Of a DNA stretch of 64,000 nt, positions 42,831 to 52,081 are shown piece after piece. Each line of letters opens with the position of its first letter. Positions within the stretch are counted from its first letter, which is position 1. Source of the stretch: Bacteroides sp. OM05-12 (GTDB lineage: Bacteria > Bacteroidota > Bacteroidia > Bacteroidales > Bacteroidaceae); NCBI RefSeq assembly GCF_003438995.1, contig NZ_QSUN01000005.1:124001-188000 (forward strand). Direction: 5' to 3'. Made by a program: the position numbers and the translations under genes. The notes below the pieces were generated by a model that was given only the letters and a program-made list of their open reading frames with translations, was not told the DNA's origin and made no database searches.

Positions 42831-44837
42831 ATGGTGAAAAGAATTATAATATGCCTCCTGTTGTATCCGGCTTTGTTGTGTGCACAGATCAATACAGACA
42901 GGGTGATGACAATAGGACGGAACGCTTTATATTTTGAGGACTACGTATTGTCTATCCAATATTTCAATCAAGTGATAAATGCTAAACCGTATTTGTCCGA
43001 ACCTTACTTCTACAGAGGTTTGGCAAAGATAAATCTGGATGATTATCAGGGAGCGGAAGAGGATTGTTCGGAAGCGATTAAGCGCAATCCTTTTGTGGTT
43101 AGTGCTTATCAGGTGAGGGGTTTGGCAAGAATTAAACAGGATGATTACAAGGGGGCGATAGAAGATTATAAGGTTGCTTTGAAATATGATCCGGAAAATG
43201 TAGGTATCTGGCATAATATGGCGCTTTGTGAGATTCAGGAAAAGAATTATGATCAGGCAAAGGATGATTTAAACAAGTTGCTTAAAATATCTCCTAAATA
43301 TACAAAAGCTATTTTGATGCGTGGAGAAGTGTCTCTGAAACAGAAAGATACGATTCAGGCAATGAAAGATTTTGATTTGGCGATTGAAATGGATAAGTAT
43401 GACGGTGATGCGTGGGCTTCGCGTGCGATACTGAATCTGCAGCAAGAGAGATATAAAGAGGCTGAAGGTGACTTGGATCAGGCTATTCATTTGACACCTA
43501 AGAATGCAGGTAATTATATCAATCGTGCATTAGCGCGGTTCCATCAGAATAATCTGAGAGGTGCAATGAGTGACTATGATTTTGCGTTGGATGTAGATCC
43601 GAATAATTTCCTTGGACATTATAACCGTGGTTTGCTTCGTGCACAGGTAGGTGATGATAACCGTGCTATCGAGGACTTCAATTTCGTTATCGAAATGGAG
43701 CCGGATAATATGATGGCTATCTTTAACCGTGCCGTATTGCTTGATCAGACAGGAGATTATAAGGGGGCAATAAAAGACTATTCCAAGGTAATCGAGGAAT
43801 ATCCTAACTTTTTGACCGGCTATCATTATCGTGCTCAGGCTCGTCGTAAGGTTGGTGATATCAAAGGTGCGGAAGCTGATGAGTATAAGGTGTTGAAAGC
43901 AGAGATTGACCGTCAGAATGGTGTAAAACAGAATGATGTCGCTGATGCTAACGGGGATAAGACCCGTAAGAAGTCGGATAAGAATATGAATAATTACCGG
44001 AAAATTGTAGTAGCCGATAATTCGGATTCCGAACCTACTTATAAGAGTGAATACCGGGGAAAGGTACAAGATAAGAATGTCACTATTACGCTTGAACCGA
44101 TGTATGTGCTGACTTATTATGAGAAGCCGAGCGAAGTCAGACGTCAGGTAAATTATTATAAATATATTGATGATTTAAATCGTAGAAAAGCGTTGTCTTC
44201 CAGATTGTTGATAACTAATCAGGAAACAGCTCTGACGGAAGCACAGGTGAAAGAGCATTTTGCCTCTATCGATGAACATACTTCTGTTATCGTAGAGCAT
44301 CCGAATGATGCGATAGCCCGTTTTGCACGTTCACTGGATTTCTATCTGGTGCAGGATCTCGACAATGCAATTGCTGATTTGACACAAGCTATTATCTGTG
44401 ATGGTACATTCTTCCCCGCTTATTTCAACCGTGCGCTTATCCGTTATAAACAGTTAGAATACAATAAAGCGGAAGATGAAATGAACCGTACTGCGGGTAA
44501 TGCTGTAATACCTAAACCGGAAGTGAAGGTGATGGATTATGATATTATAAAGAATGATTTGGATAAAGTTATAGAATTGGCTCCTGATTTTGTCTATGCT
44601 TATTATAATCGTGGTAATGTGCTGTCAGTCTTGAAAGACTACCGTGCGGCGATTGTGGATTATGATAAGGCTATAGCTTTAGATCCTAATTTCGCAGATG
44701 CTTATTTCAATCGAGGGTTGACACATATATTTCTTGGCAATAATCGTCAGGGTATAGCAGATCTGAGTAAAGCGGGCGAATTGGGTATTGTATCAGCTTA
44801 TAATATTATAAAACGTTTTACAGAACAAAAGGAATAA
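42831..44837 (+). CDS. Exported tetratricopeptide repeat protein
   Basis: The 668-residue protein has a signal peptide (IIICLLLYPALLCAQ) and at least ten TPRs at about residues 20-355 and 490-660. Typical units carry AIEDYKVALKYDPENVG and AIVDYDKAIALDPNFADAYFNRG. Between the two blocks is a charged, repeat-free segment (about 350-480). TPRs mediate protein-protein contacts in the periplasm; the partner is unknown. It appears monocistronic. Confidence 0.85.
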   Translation: MVKRIIICLLLYPALLCAQINTDRVMTIGRNALYFEDYVLSIQYFNQVINAKPYLSEPYFYRGLAKINLDDYQGAEEDCSEAIKRNPFVVSAYQVRGLARIKQDDYKGAIEDYKVALKYDPENVGIWHNMALCEIQEKNYDQAKDDLNKLLKISPKYTKAILMRGEVSLKQKDTIQAMKDFDLAIEMDKYDGDAWASRAILNLQQERYKEAEGDLDQAIHLTPKNAGNYINRALARFHQNNLRGAMSDYDFALDVDPNNFLGHYNRGLLRAQVGDDNRAIEDFNFVIEMEPDNMMAIFNRAVLLDQTGDYKGAIKDYSKVIEEYPNFLTGYHYRAQARRKVGDIKGAEADEYKVLKAEIDRQNGVKQNDVADANGDKTRKKSDKNMNNYRKIVVADNSDSEPTYKSEYRGKVQDKNVTITLEPMYVLTYYEKPSEVRRQVNYYKYIDDLNRRKALSSRLLITNQETALTEAQVKEHFASIDEHTSVIVEHPNDAIARFARSLDFYLVQDLDNAIADLTQAIICDGTFFPAYFNRALIRYKQLEYNKAEDEMNRTAGNAVIPKPEVKVMDYDIIKNDLDKVIELAPDFVYAYYNRGNVLSVLKDYRAAIVDYDKAIALDPNFADAYFNRGLTHIFLGNNRQGIADLSKAGELGIVSAYNIIKRFTEQKE

Positions 44838-44877
44838 CATTTTTTAGATAAAAGAGAAGAAACTAAAAAGAATTAGT

Positions 44878-44885
44878 TATTTTTG
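44878..44885 (+). promoter_or_regulatory. Promoter -7 element of thrS operon
   Basis: TATTTTTG lies 31 bases before the thrS ATG. No T-box leader is present. Confidence 0.5.
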
Positions 44886-44916
44886 CGTTTCAATTAAAGA
44901 GTATAAACATAAAATT

Positions 44917-46857
44917 ATGATAAAGATAACATTTCCTGACGGCTCTGTTCGTGAGTACAACGAAGGAGTTACCGGTCTGCAAATAGCAGAAAGTATCAGT
45001 TCGCGCTTGGCGCAGGACGTTCTTGCTTGCGGCGTAAACGATGAAACACGTGATTTGAATTTTCCTATTAATGAAGATGCAACAGTTGTTCTTTATAAAT
45101 GGGAGGACGAACAAGGTAAACATGCATTTTGGCATACGAGTGCCCACTTATTGGCAGAGGCTTTGCAAGAACTGTATCCGGGCATTCAATTTGGTATCGG
45201 TCCGGCTATTGAAAACGGATTCTATTATGATGTAGATCCGGGTGAAGCTGTAATCAAAGAAGCCGATTTGCCTGCTATTGAGGCTAAAATGGCAGAATTA
45301 GCTGCAAAGAAAGAGGTTTTGGTTCGTCAGAACATTGCTAAGACAGATGCTTTGAAGATGTTTGGAGAAAGAGGTGAAACTTATAAATGTGAGTTGATCT
45401 CCGAATTGGAAGACGGCCATATCACAACTTATACACAAGGTGCGTTTACAGACCTTTGTCGTGGACCGCACTTGATGAACACAGCCCCTATTAAAGCGAT
45501 TAAGTTACTTTCTGTGGCTGGTGCTTATTGGAGAGGGCATGAAGATCGTAAACAGCTGACACGTATATATGGTATTACTTTCCCGAAAAAGAAAATGTTG
45601 GATGAATATCTGGCAGTTTTGGAGGAAGCAAAGAAGCGTGACCATCGTAAAATCGGTAAGGAGATGGATTTGTTCATGTTCTCTGATACTGTGGGTAAAG
45701 GACTCCCTATGTGGTTGCCGAAAGGTACTGCATTGCGTATCCGTTTGCAGGATTTCTTACGTCGCATTCAGGCACGTTATGATTATCAGGAAGTGATGTG
45801 TCCGCCTATTGGTAATAAACTGTTGTATGTTACTTCAGGGCATTATGCTAAATATGGTAAAGATGCTTTCCAACCTATTCATACTCCGGAAGAAGGAGAA
45901 GAATATTTCTTGAAACCGATGAACTGTCCGCATCACTGTATGATTTATAAAAATACGCCGCGTTCGTATAAGGATCTTCCTTTACGTATTGCTGAATTCG
46001 GTACGGTTTGTCGTTACGAACAAAGTGGTGAACTTCACGGATTAACCCGCGTGCGTAGCTTTACACAGGATGACGCCCATATTTTCTGTCGTCCGGATCA
46101 GGTTAAAGATGAATTCCTTCGTGTGATGGATATTATCTCTATTGTATTCCGTTCAATGAACTTTGAAAACTTTGAGGCACAGATTTCTTTGCGTGAGAAA
46201 GTGAATCGTGAAAAGTATATCGGTAGTGATGAAAACTGGGAGAAAGCAGAACAGGCTATTGTTGAGGCTTGCGAAGAAAAAGGATTGAAAGCGAAAGTTG
46301 AATATGGTGAAGCTGCATTCTATGGTCCAAAACTCGACTTTATGGTGAAAGATGCTATCGGTCGCCGTTGGCAGTTGGGTACTATTCAAGTGGATTATAA
46401 CTTGCCGGAACGCTTCAATCTTGAATATATGGGATCTGATAACGTGAAACATCGTCCGGTAATGATTCACCGTGCACCGTTTGGTTCAATGGAGCGTTTT
46501 GTTGCTGTTCTAATCGAACATACGGCAGGAAAGTTCCCGTTATGGCTTACTCCGGAGCAAGTTGCTATTTTGCCTATCAGTGAGAAATTCAATGATTATG
46601 CAGCAGATGTAAAGAAATATCTGGCTACTCAGGATATTCGTGCGATAGTTGACGATAGAAATGAAAAAATCGGTCGTAAGATTCGCGATAACGAAATGAA
46701 ACGTATTCCATATATGCTGATTGTCGGTGAAAAAGAAGCAGCAAACGGTGAAGTTGCGGTTCGTAAACAAGGTGAAGGAGATAAGGGAACCATGAAATAT
46801 GAAGAATTTGGTAAGATTTTAGCCGAAGAAGTTCATAATATGATAAATAAATGGTAA
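44917..46857 (+). CDS. thrS: Threonine-tRNA ligase
   Basis: The 646-residue class II synthetase is full length: TGS domain (1-62), editing/SAD domain ([12 protein letters not shown] near 75, [10 protein letters not shown] near 185), catalytic core ([13 protein letters not shown] near 332, RFGT-type motif 2 region [19 protein letters not shown], and motif 3 [13 protein letters not shown] near 525), and the anticodon-binding domain (530-646). It attaches threonine to tRNA. It heads thrS-infC-rpmI-rplT. Confidence 0.97.
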   Translation: MIKITFPDGSVREYNEGVTGLQIAESISSRLAQDVLACGVNDETRDLNFPINEDATVVLYKWEDEQGKHAFWHTSAHLLAEALQELYPGIQFGIGPAIENGFYYDVDPGEAVIKEADLPAIEAKMAELAAKKEVLVRQNIAKTDALKMFGERGETYKCELISELEDGHITTYTQGAFTDLCRGPHLMNTAPIKAIKLLSVAGAYWRGHEDRKQLTRIYGITFPKKKMLDEYLAVLEEAKKRDHRKIGKEMDLFMFSDTVGKGLPMWLPKGTALRIRLQDFLRRIQARYDYQEVMCPPIGNKLLYVTSGHYAKYGKDAFQPIHTPEEGEEYFLKPMNCPHHCMIYKNTPRSYKDLPLRIAEFGTVCRYEQSGELHGLTRVRSFTQDDAHIFCRPDQVKDEFLRVMDIISIVFRSMNFENFEAQISLREKVNREKYIGSDENWEKAEQAIVEACEEKGLKAKVEYGEAAFYGPKLDFMVKDAIGRRWQLGTIQVDYNLPERFNLEYMGSDNVKHRPVMIHRAPFGSMERFVAVLIEHTAGKFPLWLTPEQVAILPISEKFNDYAADVKKYLATQDIRAIVDDRNEKIGRKIRDNEMKRIPYMLIVGEKEAANGEVAVRKQGEGDKGTMKYEEFGKILAEEVHNMINKW

Positions 46858-46872
46858 CTTTGTCGCCGCTTA

Positions 46873-46914
46873 TAAAAGCATGGACATATTGTATGTCTGT
46901 AAACGTTGCTTTTA
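46873..46914 (+). promoter_or_regulatory. Hairpin leader between thrS and infC
   Basis: TAAAAGCA (46873-46880) pairs with TGCTTTTA (46907-46914), enclosing GACATA (46883-46888) and TATGTC (46892-46897). The second stem has a 3-nt loop. It may be an infC leader structure or a processing site; no family assignment is possible. Confidence 0.5.
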
Positions 46915-46975
46915 AGCTTAACTAATAAACAATTTGATAATAAACAAAAAACAAACAGGTACTAAAGGTTATTTA

Positions 46976-47539
46976 ATGAAGAATGACAGTTTAAAAGGGC
47001 AACATCGAATTAATGAACAAATTCGTGCCAAAGAAGTCCGCATAGTGGGCGATGATATTGAATCTGCGGTTTATCCGATCTCTCAGGCCTTGAAGATGGC
47101 TGAAGAGCATGAGATGGATTTAGTTGAAATCTCTCCAAATGCCGTTCCACCCGTTTGTCGTATTATTGATTATTCAAAATTTCTTTATCAGTTAAAGAAG
47201 CGTCAAAAGGAACAAAAAGCAAAACAGGTTAAAGTAAATGTAAAGGAAATACGTTTCGGGCCTCAGACAGATGACCATGATTATAACTTTAAGTTAAAAC
47301 ATGCAATTGGTTTTTTGCAGGATGGGGATAAAGTGAAAGCTTATGTATTCTTTAAAGGCCGTTCTATCCTTTTCAAGGAACAAGGTGAAGTGTTGTTGCT
47401 TCGTTTTGCCAATGATTTGGAGGATTATGCAAAAGTAGAACAGATGCCGTTATTGGAGGGTAAGCGAATGACGATTTTTCTTTCTCCTAAAAAGAAAGAT
47501 GCTCCTAAAAAAGCAAAGCCGACAGAAACAGAAGAATAA
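46976..47539 (+). CDS. infC: Translation initiation factor IF-3
   Basis: The 187-residue protein has the N-terminal domain ([36 protein letters not shown]) and C-terminal domain ([19 protein letters not shown]). It binds the 30S subunit and checks start codons. The conserved part begins at the ATG at 46976; a TTG at 46934 is in frame but upstream of family homology. The tail is rich in lysine and proline. Confidence 0.95.
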   Translation: MKNDSLKGQHRINEQIRAKEVRIVGDDIESAVYPISQALKMAEEHEMDLVEISPNAVPPVCRIIDYSKFLYQLKKRQKEQKAKQVKVNVKEIRFGPQTDDHDYNFKLKHAIGFLQDGDKVKAYVFFKGRSILFKEQGEVLLLRFANDLEDYAKVEQMPLLEGKRMTIFLSPKKKDAPKKAKPTETEE

Positions 47540-47603
47540 AATGTGTAACGTGCAGGTATAGTACGTTGCCATATAATTTAATAATTTAAAATAAATAATT
47601 AAG

Positions 47604-47801
47604 ATGCCAAAGATCAAGACTAACTCCGGTTCTAAAAAAAGATTCGCTCTTACCGGAACAGGTAAAATCAAAAGAAAGCACGCTTTCCACAGTCACATTT
47701 TGACTAAGAAAACTAAAAAGCGTAAAAGAAACTTATGCCACAGCGGTTTAGTTGATGCAACTAACGTAGCACAGGTTAAGGAACTTTTAGCAATGAAGTA
47801 A
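47604..47801 (+). CDS. rpmI: Ribosomal protein L35
   Basis: The 65-residue basic protein begins [20 protein letters not shown] and contains [19 protein letters not shown], the L35 signature. It follows infC by 64 bases and precedes rplT by 102 bases. Confidence 0.97.
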   Translation: MPKIKTNSGSKKRFALTGTGKIKRKHAFHSHILTKKTKKRKRNLCHSGLVDATNVAQVKELLAMK

Positions 47802-47903
47802 TCATAAGCGTACAACGTATTATTTTAAGTATTAACCGAATGCATTAGCTTGAAGTTCGCTACGTGAAGTAACGACGCTAACATTCAAAAAAGAATTAAA
47901 ACT

Positions 47904-48254
47904 ATGCCAAGATCAGTAAATCATGTTGCTTCAAGAGCAAAAAGAAAGAAAATTTTAGGACTTACCAGAGGTTACTTTGGTGCAAGAAAGAATGTATGGA
48001 CAGTAGCAAAAAACACTTGGGAAAAGGGTTTGACCTACGCATACCGTGATCGTAAGAACAAGAAAAGAAATTTCCGTGCTTTGTGGATACAGCGTATTAA
48101 TGCTGCTGCTCGTTTGGAAGGAATGTCTTATTCTAAATTAATGGGTGGTTTGCATAAAGCAGGTATCGAAATAAACCGCAAGGTTTTAGCCGATTTGGCA
48201 ATGAATCATCCGGAAGCTTTTAAAGCGGTGGTTGCTAAAGCTAAAAACGCTTAA
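47904..48254 (+). CDS. rplT: Ribosomal protein L20
   Basis: The 116-residue protein begins [20 protein letters not shown] and has the conserved [14 protein letters not shown] near residue 52. In other bacteria L20 represses its own operon by binding a leader; short inverted sequences lie before rpmI and rplT, but no clear mimic is seen. A terminator follows at 48278-48316. Confidence 0.97.
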   Translation: MPRSVNHVASRAKRKKILGLTRGYFGARKNVWTVAKNTWEKGLTYAYRDRKNKKRNFRALWIQRINAAARLEGMSYSKLMGGLHKAGIEINRKVLADLAMNHPEAFKAVVAKAKNA

Positions 48255-48277
48255 TAAGAGATTTTTAAGAATTAATG

Positions 48278-48316
48278 AGGGACTGTTTACATTGTAGGCA
48301 GTCCCTTGTTTTTTAT
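48278..48316 (+). terminator. Terminator of thrS-rplT operon
   Basis: AGGGACTG (48278-48285) and CAGTCCCT (48299-48306) pair perfectly, followed by TGTTTTTTATT. Confidence 0.9.
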
Positions 48317-48382
48317 TATTAGTCCGAATGATATTTGCTAGTGTGAGTAAATTTTTCTTTTGATTGAAATCTAATTATCAAT

Positions 48383-48840
48383 ATACAGTCGATTGTTTTC
48401 AAACAATAGGAGTTTGTGAACAACGGACCGTATGTTTGTTTTCAATCGACCGTATGTTTTAAAATCATTAAGGTGCTTTCTTAATTCATCGGGATGTTTT
48501 TTTTATTCAACCGGCTTGGGGTAAATGCTGCATTTTGCTGACATAAATACCAGTTAAAACAGAATTATTCTCATTCATCCTTCAATCCTTCAGCCTCTGT
48601 ATATTATATCTGATTATCAGTGAGTTATCATGAATCTTTATCATGGAGAAGATTCAGCCGATAAAACAGATTGCCCTACATATCTTCTGTCGAAGACTAT
48701 CCTGTTGTAGGTTTCTCAAATATCTGTTTACTCAGTCTTTCAACTGAAGGATAGCATCCTTCAGTCTAATGTGTTATGAATCAAGCGAAAATCCGGAAAC
48801 TGAAAGATGAAAGAGCTTTGAACGAATCAGAATTATCTAT
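48383..48840 (+). repeat. Interspersed structured element, copy 3 (long)
   Basis: Module A: ATACAGTCGATTG (48383-48395), a 25-nt loop, CAACGGACCGTATG (48421-48434), then one extra CAATCGACCGTATG. Module B keeps TATCAGTG and a hairpin GAATCTT/AAGATTC ending in TTCAGCCG. It also contains CTGAAGGAT (48744-48752) paired with ATCCTTCAG (48756-48764) over a 3-nt loop. It fills most of the gap after rplT and is more diverged than copies 1 and 5. Confidence 0.75.
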
Positions 48841-48927
48841 GGTTTGGTTGTCTTTCTGTTTAAACAGTTTTAGCTTTTATAAGCAAAGAAAAAGGGGCGT
48901 TTTCTTGCTTATTTAAAGCAAAACTTC

Positions 48928-48935
48928 TATATTTG
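48928..48935 (+). promoter_or_regulatory. Promoter -7 element of structured RNA
   Basis: TATATTTG is preceded by TTGC about 20 bases upstream. The predicted start is near 48942, just before the closing stem of the RNA at 48951. Confidence 0.6.
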
Positions 48936-48950
48936 TGTTAGTAAAATATT

Positions 48951-49128
48951 AGCCGCATTGGTTTGACTGGGAAACTCATCAAGTAAATCAGAAAACCGAG
49001 ACAAGCTTCGCTTCTCAATGGCGGGCCACACCTTAGGGTAGCATTTATGCCAGTGGATTACAAAGAGGACGAGCACTCAAAACATGTCATTCGGAGTTTC
49101 ATCACATCTATACCGGTGCGGCTTTTTT
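48951..49128 (+). ncRNA. Structured RNA, 6S-like candidate
   Basis: AGCCGCATTGGT (48951-48962) pairs over 12 bp, with two G-U wobbles, with ACCGGTGCGGCT (49112-49123), directly followed by TTTTTT. Inside, GAAACTC pairs with GAGTTTC (about 49094-49100), and CCAC/GTGG closes an apical hairpin around AGCATTTATGC. A -7 box lies just upstream. A rod of about 180 nt with a terminal stem and terminator fits 6S RNA (6S-Flavo) or the Bacteroidales-1 motif. The family assignment is inference. The remaining gap to pstS holds only its promoter. Confidence 0.65.
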
Positions 49129-49291
49129 ATGTCCTTTTTTAACGAATTGTGTCCGATTCTTAAAATGTCCTATTCCTAAGAAAAGTATTCTGATAATTAA
49201 AAACTGTCATTAAATTAATTGATTTAATAATAAAATCATATTATATTGATGAAAAAAGTTAGTGAAAACTTCATTTGTTTTAAAAGTTTGC

Positions 49292-49299
49292 TACCTTTG
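49292..49299 (+). promoter_or_regulatory. Promoter -7 element of pst operon
   Basis: TACCTTTG lies 44 bases before the pstS ATG. A TTTG at 49274-49277 is only 14 bases upstream, closer than usual. Confidence 0.5.
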
Positions 49300-49343
49300 C
49301 CGCTATTCTTGTTAGTGGTAAATTCATTAAATTCAATTTAATT

Positions 49344-50306
49344 ATGATGAAAAAAATGTTTATCGGTGCAATCTTGGCTGCATATATGTGCACTCCTTTG
49401 GGTAGTCAACAAGTAGTGGCTCAGCAAAAAGATAACTTGAAAGGAGAGATTTCATTATCCGGTGCTTTTGCTCTTTATCCAATGGTAGTGAAGTGGGCGG
49501 AAGAATTTAAAAAGATTCATCCTAATGTGCGTATTGATATCTCCGGGGGTGGTGCCGGAAAAGGTATGACGGATGCACTTGCAAAAGTCGTTGATTTAGG
49601 GATGGTTTCTCGGGATATTCATGATGTTGAGATAAAGAAAGGTGCGTTTGCTTTTGCTGTGATAAAGGATGCGGTTGTTCCGACTATCAATGCAAATAAT
49701 CCTGTTATGGAAGATATAAAGAAGAAAGGATTAAGCCGTGAAGTTGCATTGAAACTTTGGAATGGGGAATATGAAACGTGGGGACAAGTATTAGGTACTG
49801 ACAGTAAAGTTCCGGTTCATGTTTATACACGTTCGGATGCTTGCGGGGCTGCAGAAACATGGGCTGCTTGGTTTGATAAACGTCAAGAAGATTTGCAAGG
49901 TACGGCTGTATTCGGTGATCCGGGTGTAGCATCAGCTGTTCAAAAGGACAAGGTCGCTATCGGCTTCAATAATATAGCTTATGCTTTCGATCAGAAATCC
50001 AGACAACCTTATGAAGGTATGGCTATTATTCCTTTAGATGTTAACGGAAATGGAAAAATAGATCCGGAAGAAGATTTTTATTCAAGTTCCATGCGTTTGA
50101 TTACTGCTATTATTAAGGGACAATATCCTTCTCCTCCTGCACGTAATCTGTTTTTGGTTGGTAATGGTGTGCCGACTAAACCTGAGGTAATAGAATTTAT
50201 TAAGTTTATTCTGACTGACGGACAAAAATATGCTTTGGGTACAGGGTATATCCCTTTACCGAAAGCCACAGTACAACAAGAATTAGCTAAACTTAAAAAG
50301 AACTGA
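49344..50306 (+). CDS. pstS: Phosphate-binding protein PstS with EF-hand loop
   Basis: The 320-residue periplasmic protein has a signal peptide ending near VVAQQ, and ligand-binding segments LSGAFALYP near 38, ISGGGAGKGMTDAL near 66 and RSDACGAAETWA near 163. At residues 232-243 DVNGNGKIDPEE matches the 12-residue EF-hand calcium loop at all liganding positions, which is not part of the standard PstS fold. It is six bases upstream of pstC. Confidence 0.9.
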   Translation: MMKKMFIGAILAAYMCTPLGSQQVVAQQKDNLKGEISLSGAFALYPMVVKWAEEFKKIHPNVRIDISGGGAGKGMTDALAKVVDLGMVSRDIHDVEIKKGAFAFAVIKDAVVPTINANNPVMEDIKKKGLSREVALKLWNGEYETWGQVLGTDSKVPVHVYTRSDACGAAETWAAWFDKRQEDLQGTAVFGDPGVASAVQKDKVAIGFNNIAYAFDQKSRQPYEGMAIIPLDVNGNGKIDPEEDFYSSSMRLITAIIKGQYPSPPARNLFLVGNGVPTKPEVIEFIKFILTDGQKYALGTGYIPLPKATVQQELAKLKKN

Positions 50307-50311
50307 TTCTC

Positions 50312-51220
50312 ATGTCATTTTCTCTATTAAAACGGAGGATTTATAAAGATAACTGTGCAAAATCGTTGATGTTTACATTGACGGTTTTGTCTTTATTCCT
50401 CTTAGTCTTTATGGGAGTAGGGTTATACCTGAAGTCCCGTATGATTTTGGATGAATATTCCTTGTGGACATTGCTCTCTACGGCTGATTGGAAACCTTTG
50501 AAGGGTTCGTTTGGCTTTTTACCTTTCATTGTTGGTACATTGGCAGTAACGGCTCTTTCAATTTTAATAGCGTTGCCTATTGCTTTATTAACAGCATTAT
50601 ATCTATCGGAGTATGCTTATTCGTGGACCAAACGGGTGGTTTTTCCGGTATTGGATATATTGGCCGGTATTCCTTCTGTCGTATATGGGGTGTGGGGTAC
50701 TTTAATTATTGTTCCATGGATTGCCGATAGTTTAGGGCCGAACTTTGTTGATTATACTAGTGGATATACGGTGTTGGCTAGTGGTATTGTTCTGGGTGTC
50801 ATGATATTGCCGATTTTAGTAAGCCTTTTCATAGAGATATTTACGATTGTTCCGCAGGATTATAGAGACGCGGCTGCTTCGTTGGGAGCTACTAAATGGC
50901 AGATTTCCAGTAAAGTTATTTTGCGCAAATCATTACCGGGTATTATTGCTGCAATAGTACTTGCCATATCGAAAGCATTTGGAGAAACAATTGCGGTATT
51001 AATGGTGTGCGGTAATTTTGCTGAAATTCCTCGCTCATTGTTTGATCCTTGTTATCCGCTTCCGGCTTTGATCGCTAATAATTATGGAGAAATGCTTTCA
51101 TTGCCCTTATATGAATCGGCTTTGATGTTTGCTGCATTTATTTTATTCTTTATTATATTGGTATTCAATGTAATATCTCGTATTATGCTACAGAAAATAG
51201 AAAAGAGTTTTAAACTATAA
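50312..51220 (+). CDS. pstC: Phosphate ABC permease PstC
   Basis: The 302-residue inner-membrane protein has six helices and the EAA-type loop YRDAAASLGATKWQISSKVILRK near residue 190, which contacts the ATPase. LDILAGIPSVVYGVWGTLII near 112 is a PstC/A signature. It forms the channel with PstA. Confidence 0.93.
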   Translation: MSFSLLKRRIYKDNCAKSLMFTLTVLSLFLLVFMGVGLYLKSRMILDEYSLWTLLSTADWKPLKGSFGFLPFIVGTLAVTALSILIALPIALLTALYLSEYAYSWTKRVVFPVLDILAGIPSVVYGVWGTLIIVPWIADSLGPNFVDYTSGYTVLASGIVLGVMILPILVSLFIEIFTIVPQDYRDAAASLGATKWQISSKVILRKSLPGIIAAIVLAISKAFGETIAVLMVCGNFAEIPRSLFDPCYPLPALIANNYGEMLSLPLYESALMFAAFILFFIILVFNVISRIMLQKIEKSFKL

Positions 51221-51232
51221 GAATAATGTGAT

Positions 51233-52081
51233 ATGAAGCTAAAATTTATAAAAGATAAACTGTTTCGGGTTCTGATGATTATTTCCATGCTTATAGTTTT
51301 TGCTTTTCTGGGAAGTATTCTTATCACTATACTGAAAAACGGTTGGCCTGCAATGTCTTGGGATATGGTTACTAAACTTCCGGGCGGTGGTTTTTATATC
51401 GGTAAAGAAGGTGGTGTCTTGAATGCTATTGTCGGTTCGCTTTATATTGTAGGAGCATCTACGGTATTGGGCTTGATAATCAGTATTCCGATTGTGTTCT
51501 TTATTAATATCTATTTGAAAAAAGACTCTAAGTTGGCAAACGTTACTCGTTTATCGTTTGATGTACTTTATGGTATTCCTTCTATCGTTTATGGAGCTTT
51601 TGCTTTCACTATCATGATATTCTTCGGATTGCGTACTTCGTTATTGGGAGGTATTATTGTAATTACTTTGCTTATTATACCGATATTTGTCCGTTCGATG
51701 GATGAAGTGGCCCGTCAACTGCCGAAAGATTTGTTGGATGCTACTTATTCGTTGGGAGCGACTCGTTTTGAAGTGATAAAAGTTGCCATTCGGCAAATAG
51801 CGCCGGGTATTGCTACTGCTACACTCTTATCTATTGGCCGTGCTATTGGTGATGCAGCAGGAGTTATGTTTACGGCAGGATTTACAGATAGTATACCGAC
51901 TTCTTTGAATCAACCGGCGGCAACGCTACCTCTTTCAATATTCTTTCAATTAAGTAGTCCGACGCCGGAAGTAAGGGAACGAGCCTATGCAGCTGCATTG
52001 CTTTTAACGATCATCGTACTGATACTAAGTATAGTCGGGAGAATGATAACACATAGATTTTCAAAAAATAAGATAAAATAA
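51233..52081 (+). CDS. pstA: Phosphate ABC permease PstA
   Basis: The 282-residue protein has six helices, FDVLYGIPSIVYGAFAFTI near 108 and the EAA loop PKDLLDATYSLGATRFEVIK near 165. The stop codon overlaps the pstB start by one base (TAATG), suggesting coupled translation. Confidence 0.93.
   Translation: MKLKFIKDKLFRVLMIISMLIVFAFLGSILITILKNGWPAMSWDMVTKLPGGGFYIGKEGGVLNAIVGSLYIVGASTVLGLIISIPIVFFINIYLKKDSKLANVTRLSFDVLYGIPSIVYGAFAFTIMIFFGLRTSLLGGIIVITLLIIPIFVRSMDEVARQLPKDLLDATYSLGATRFEVIKVAIRQIAPGIATATLLSIGRAIGDAAGVMFTAGFTDSIPTSLNQPAATLPLSIFFQLSSPTPEVRERAYAAALLLTIIVLILSIVGRMITHRFSKNKIK

Noticed and set aside
44838..44916. T-box leader for thrS
   Set aside because: The spacer is only 79 bases with no specifier loop or antiterminator.
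48951..49128. SRP, RNase P or tmRNA gene
   Set aside because: The GGAAGGAAGCA-type SRP loop, the GAGGAAAGTC core of RNase P and an encoded tmRNA tag are all missing.
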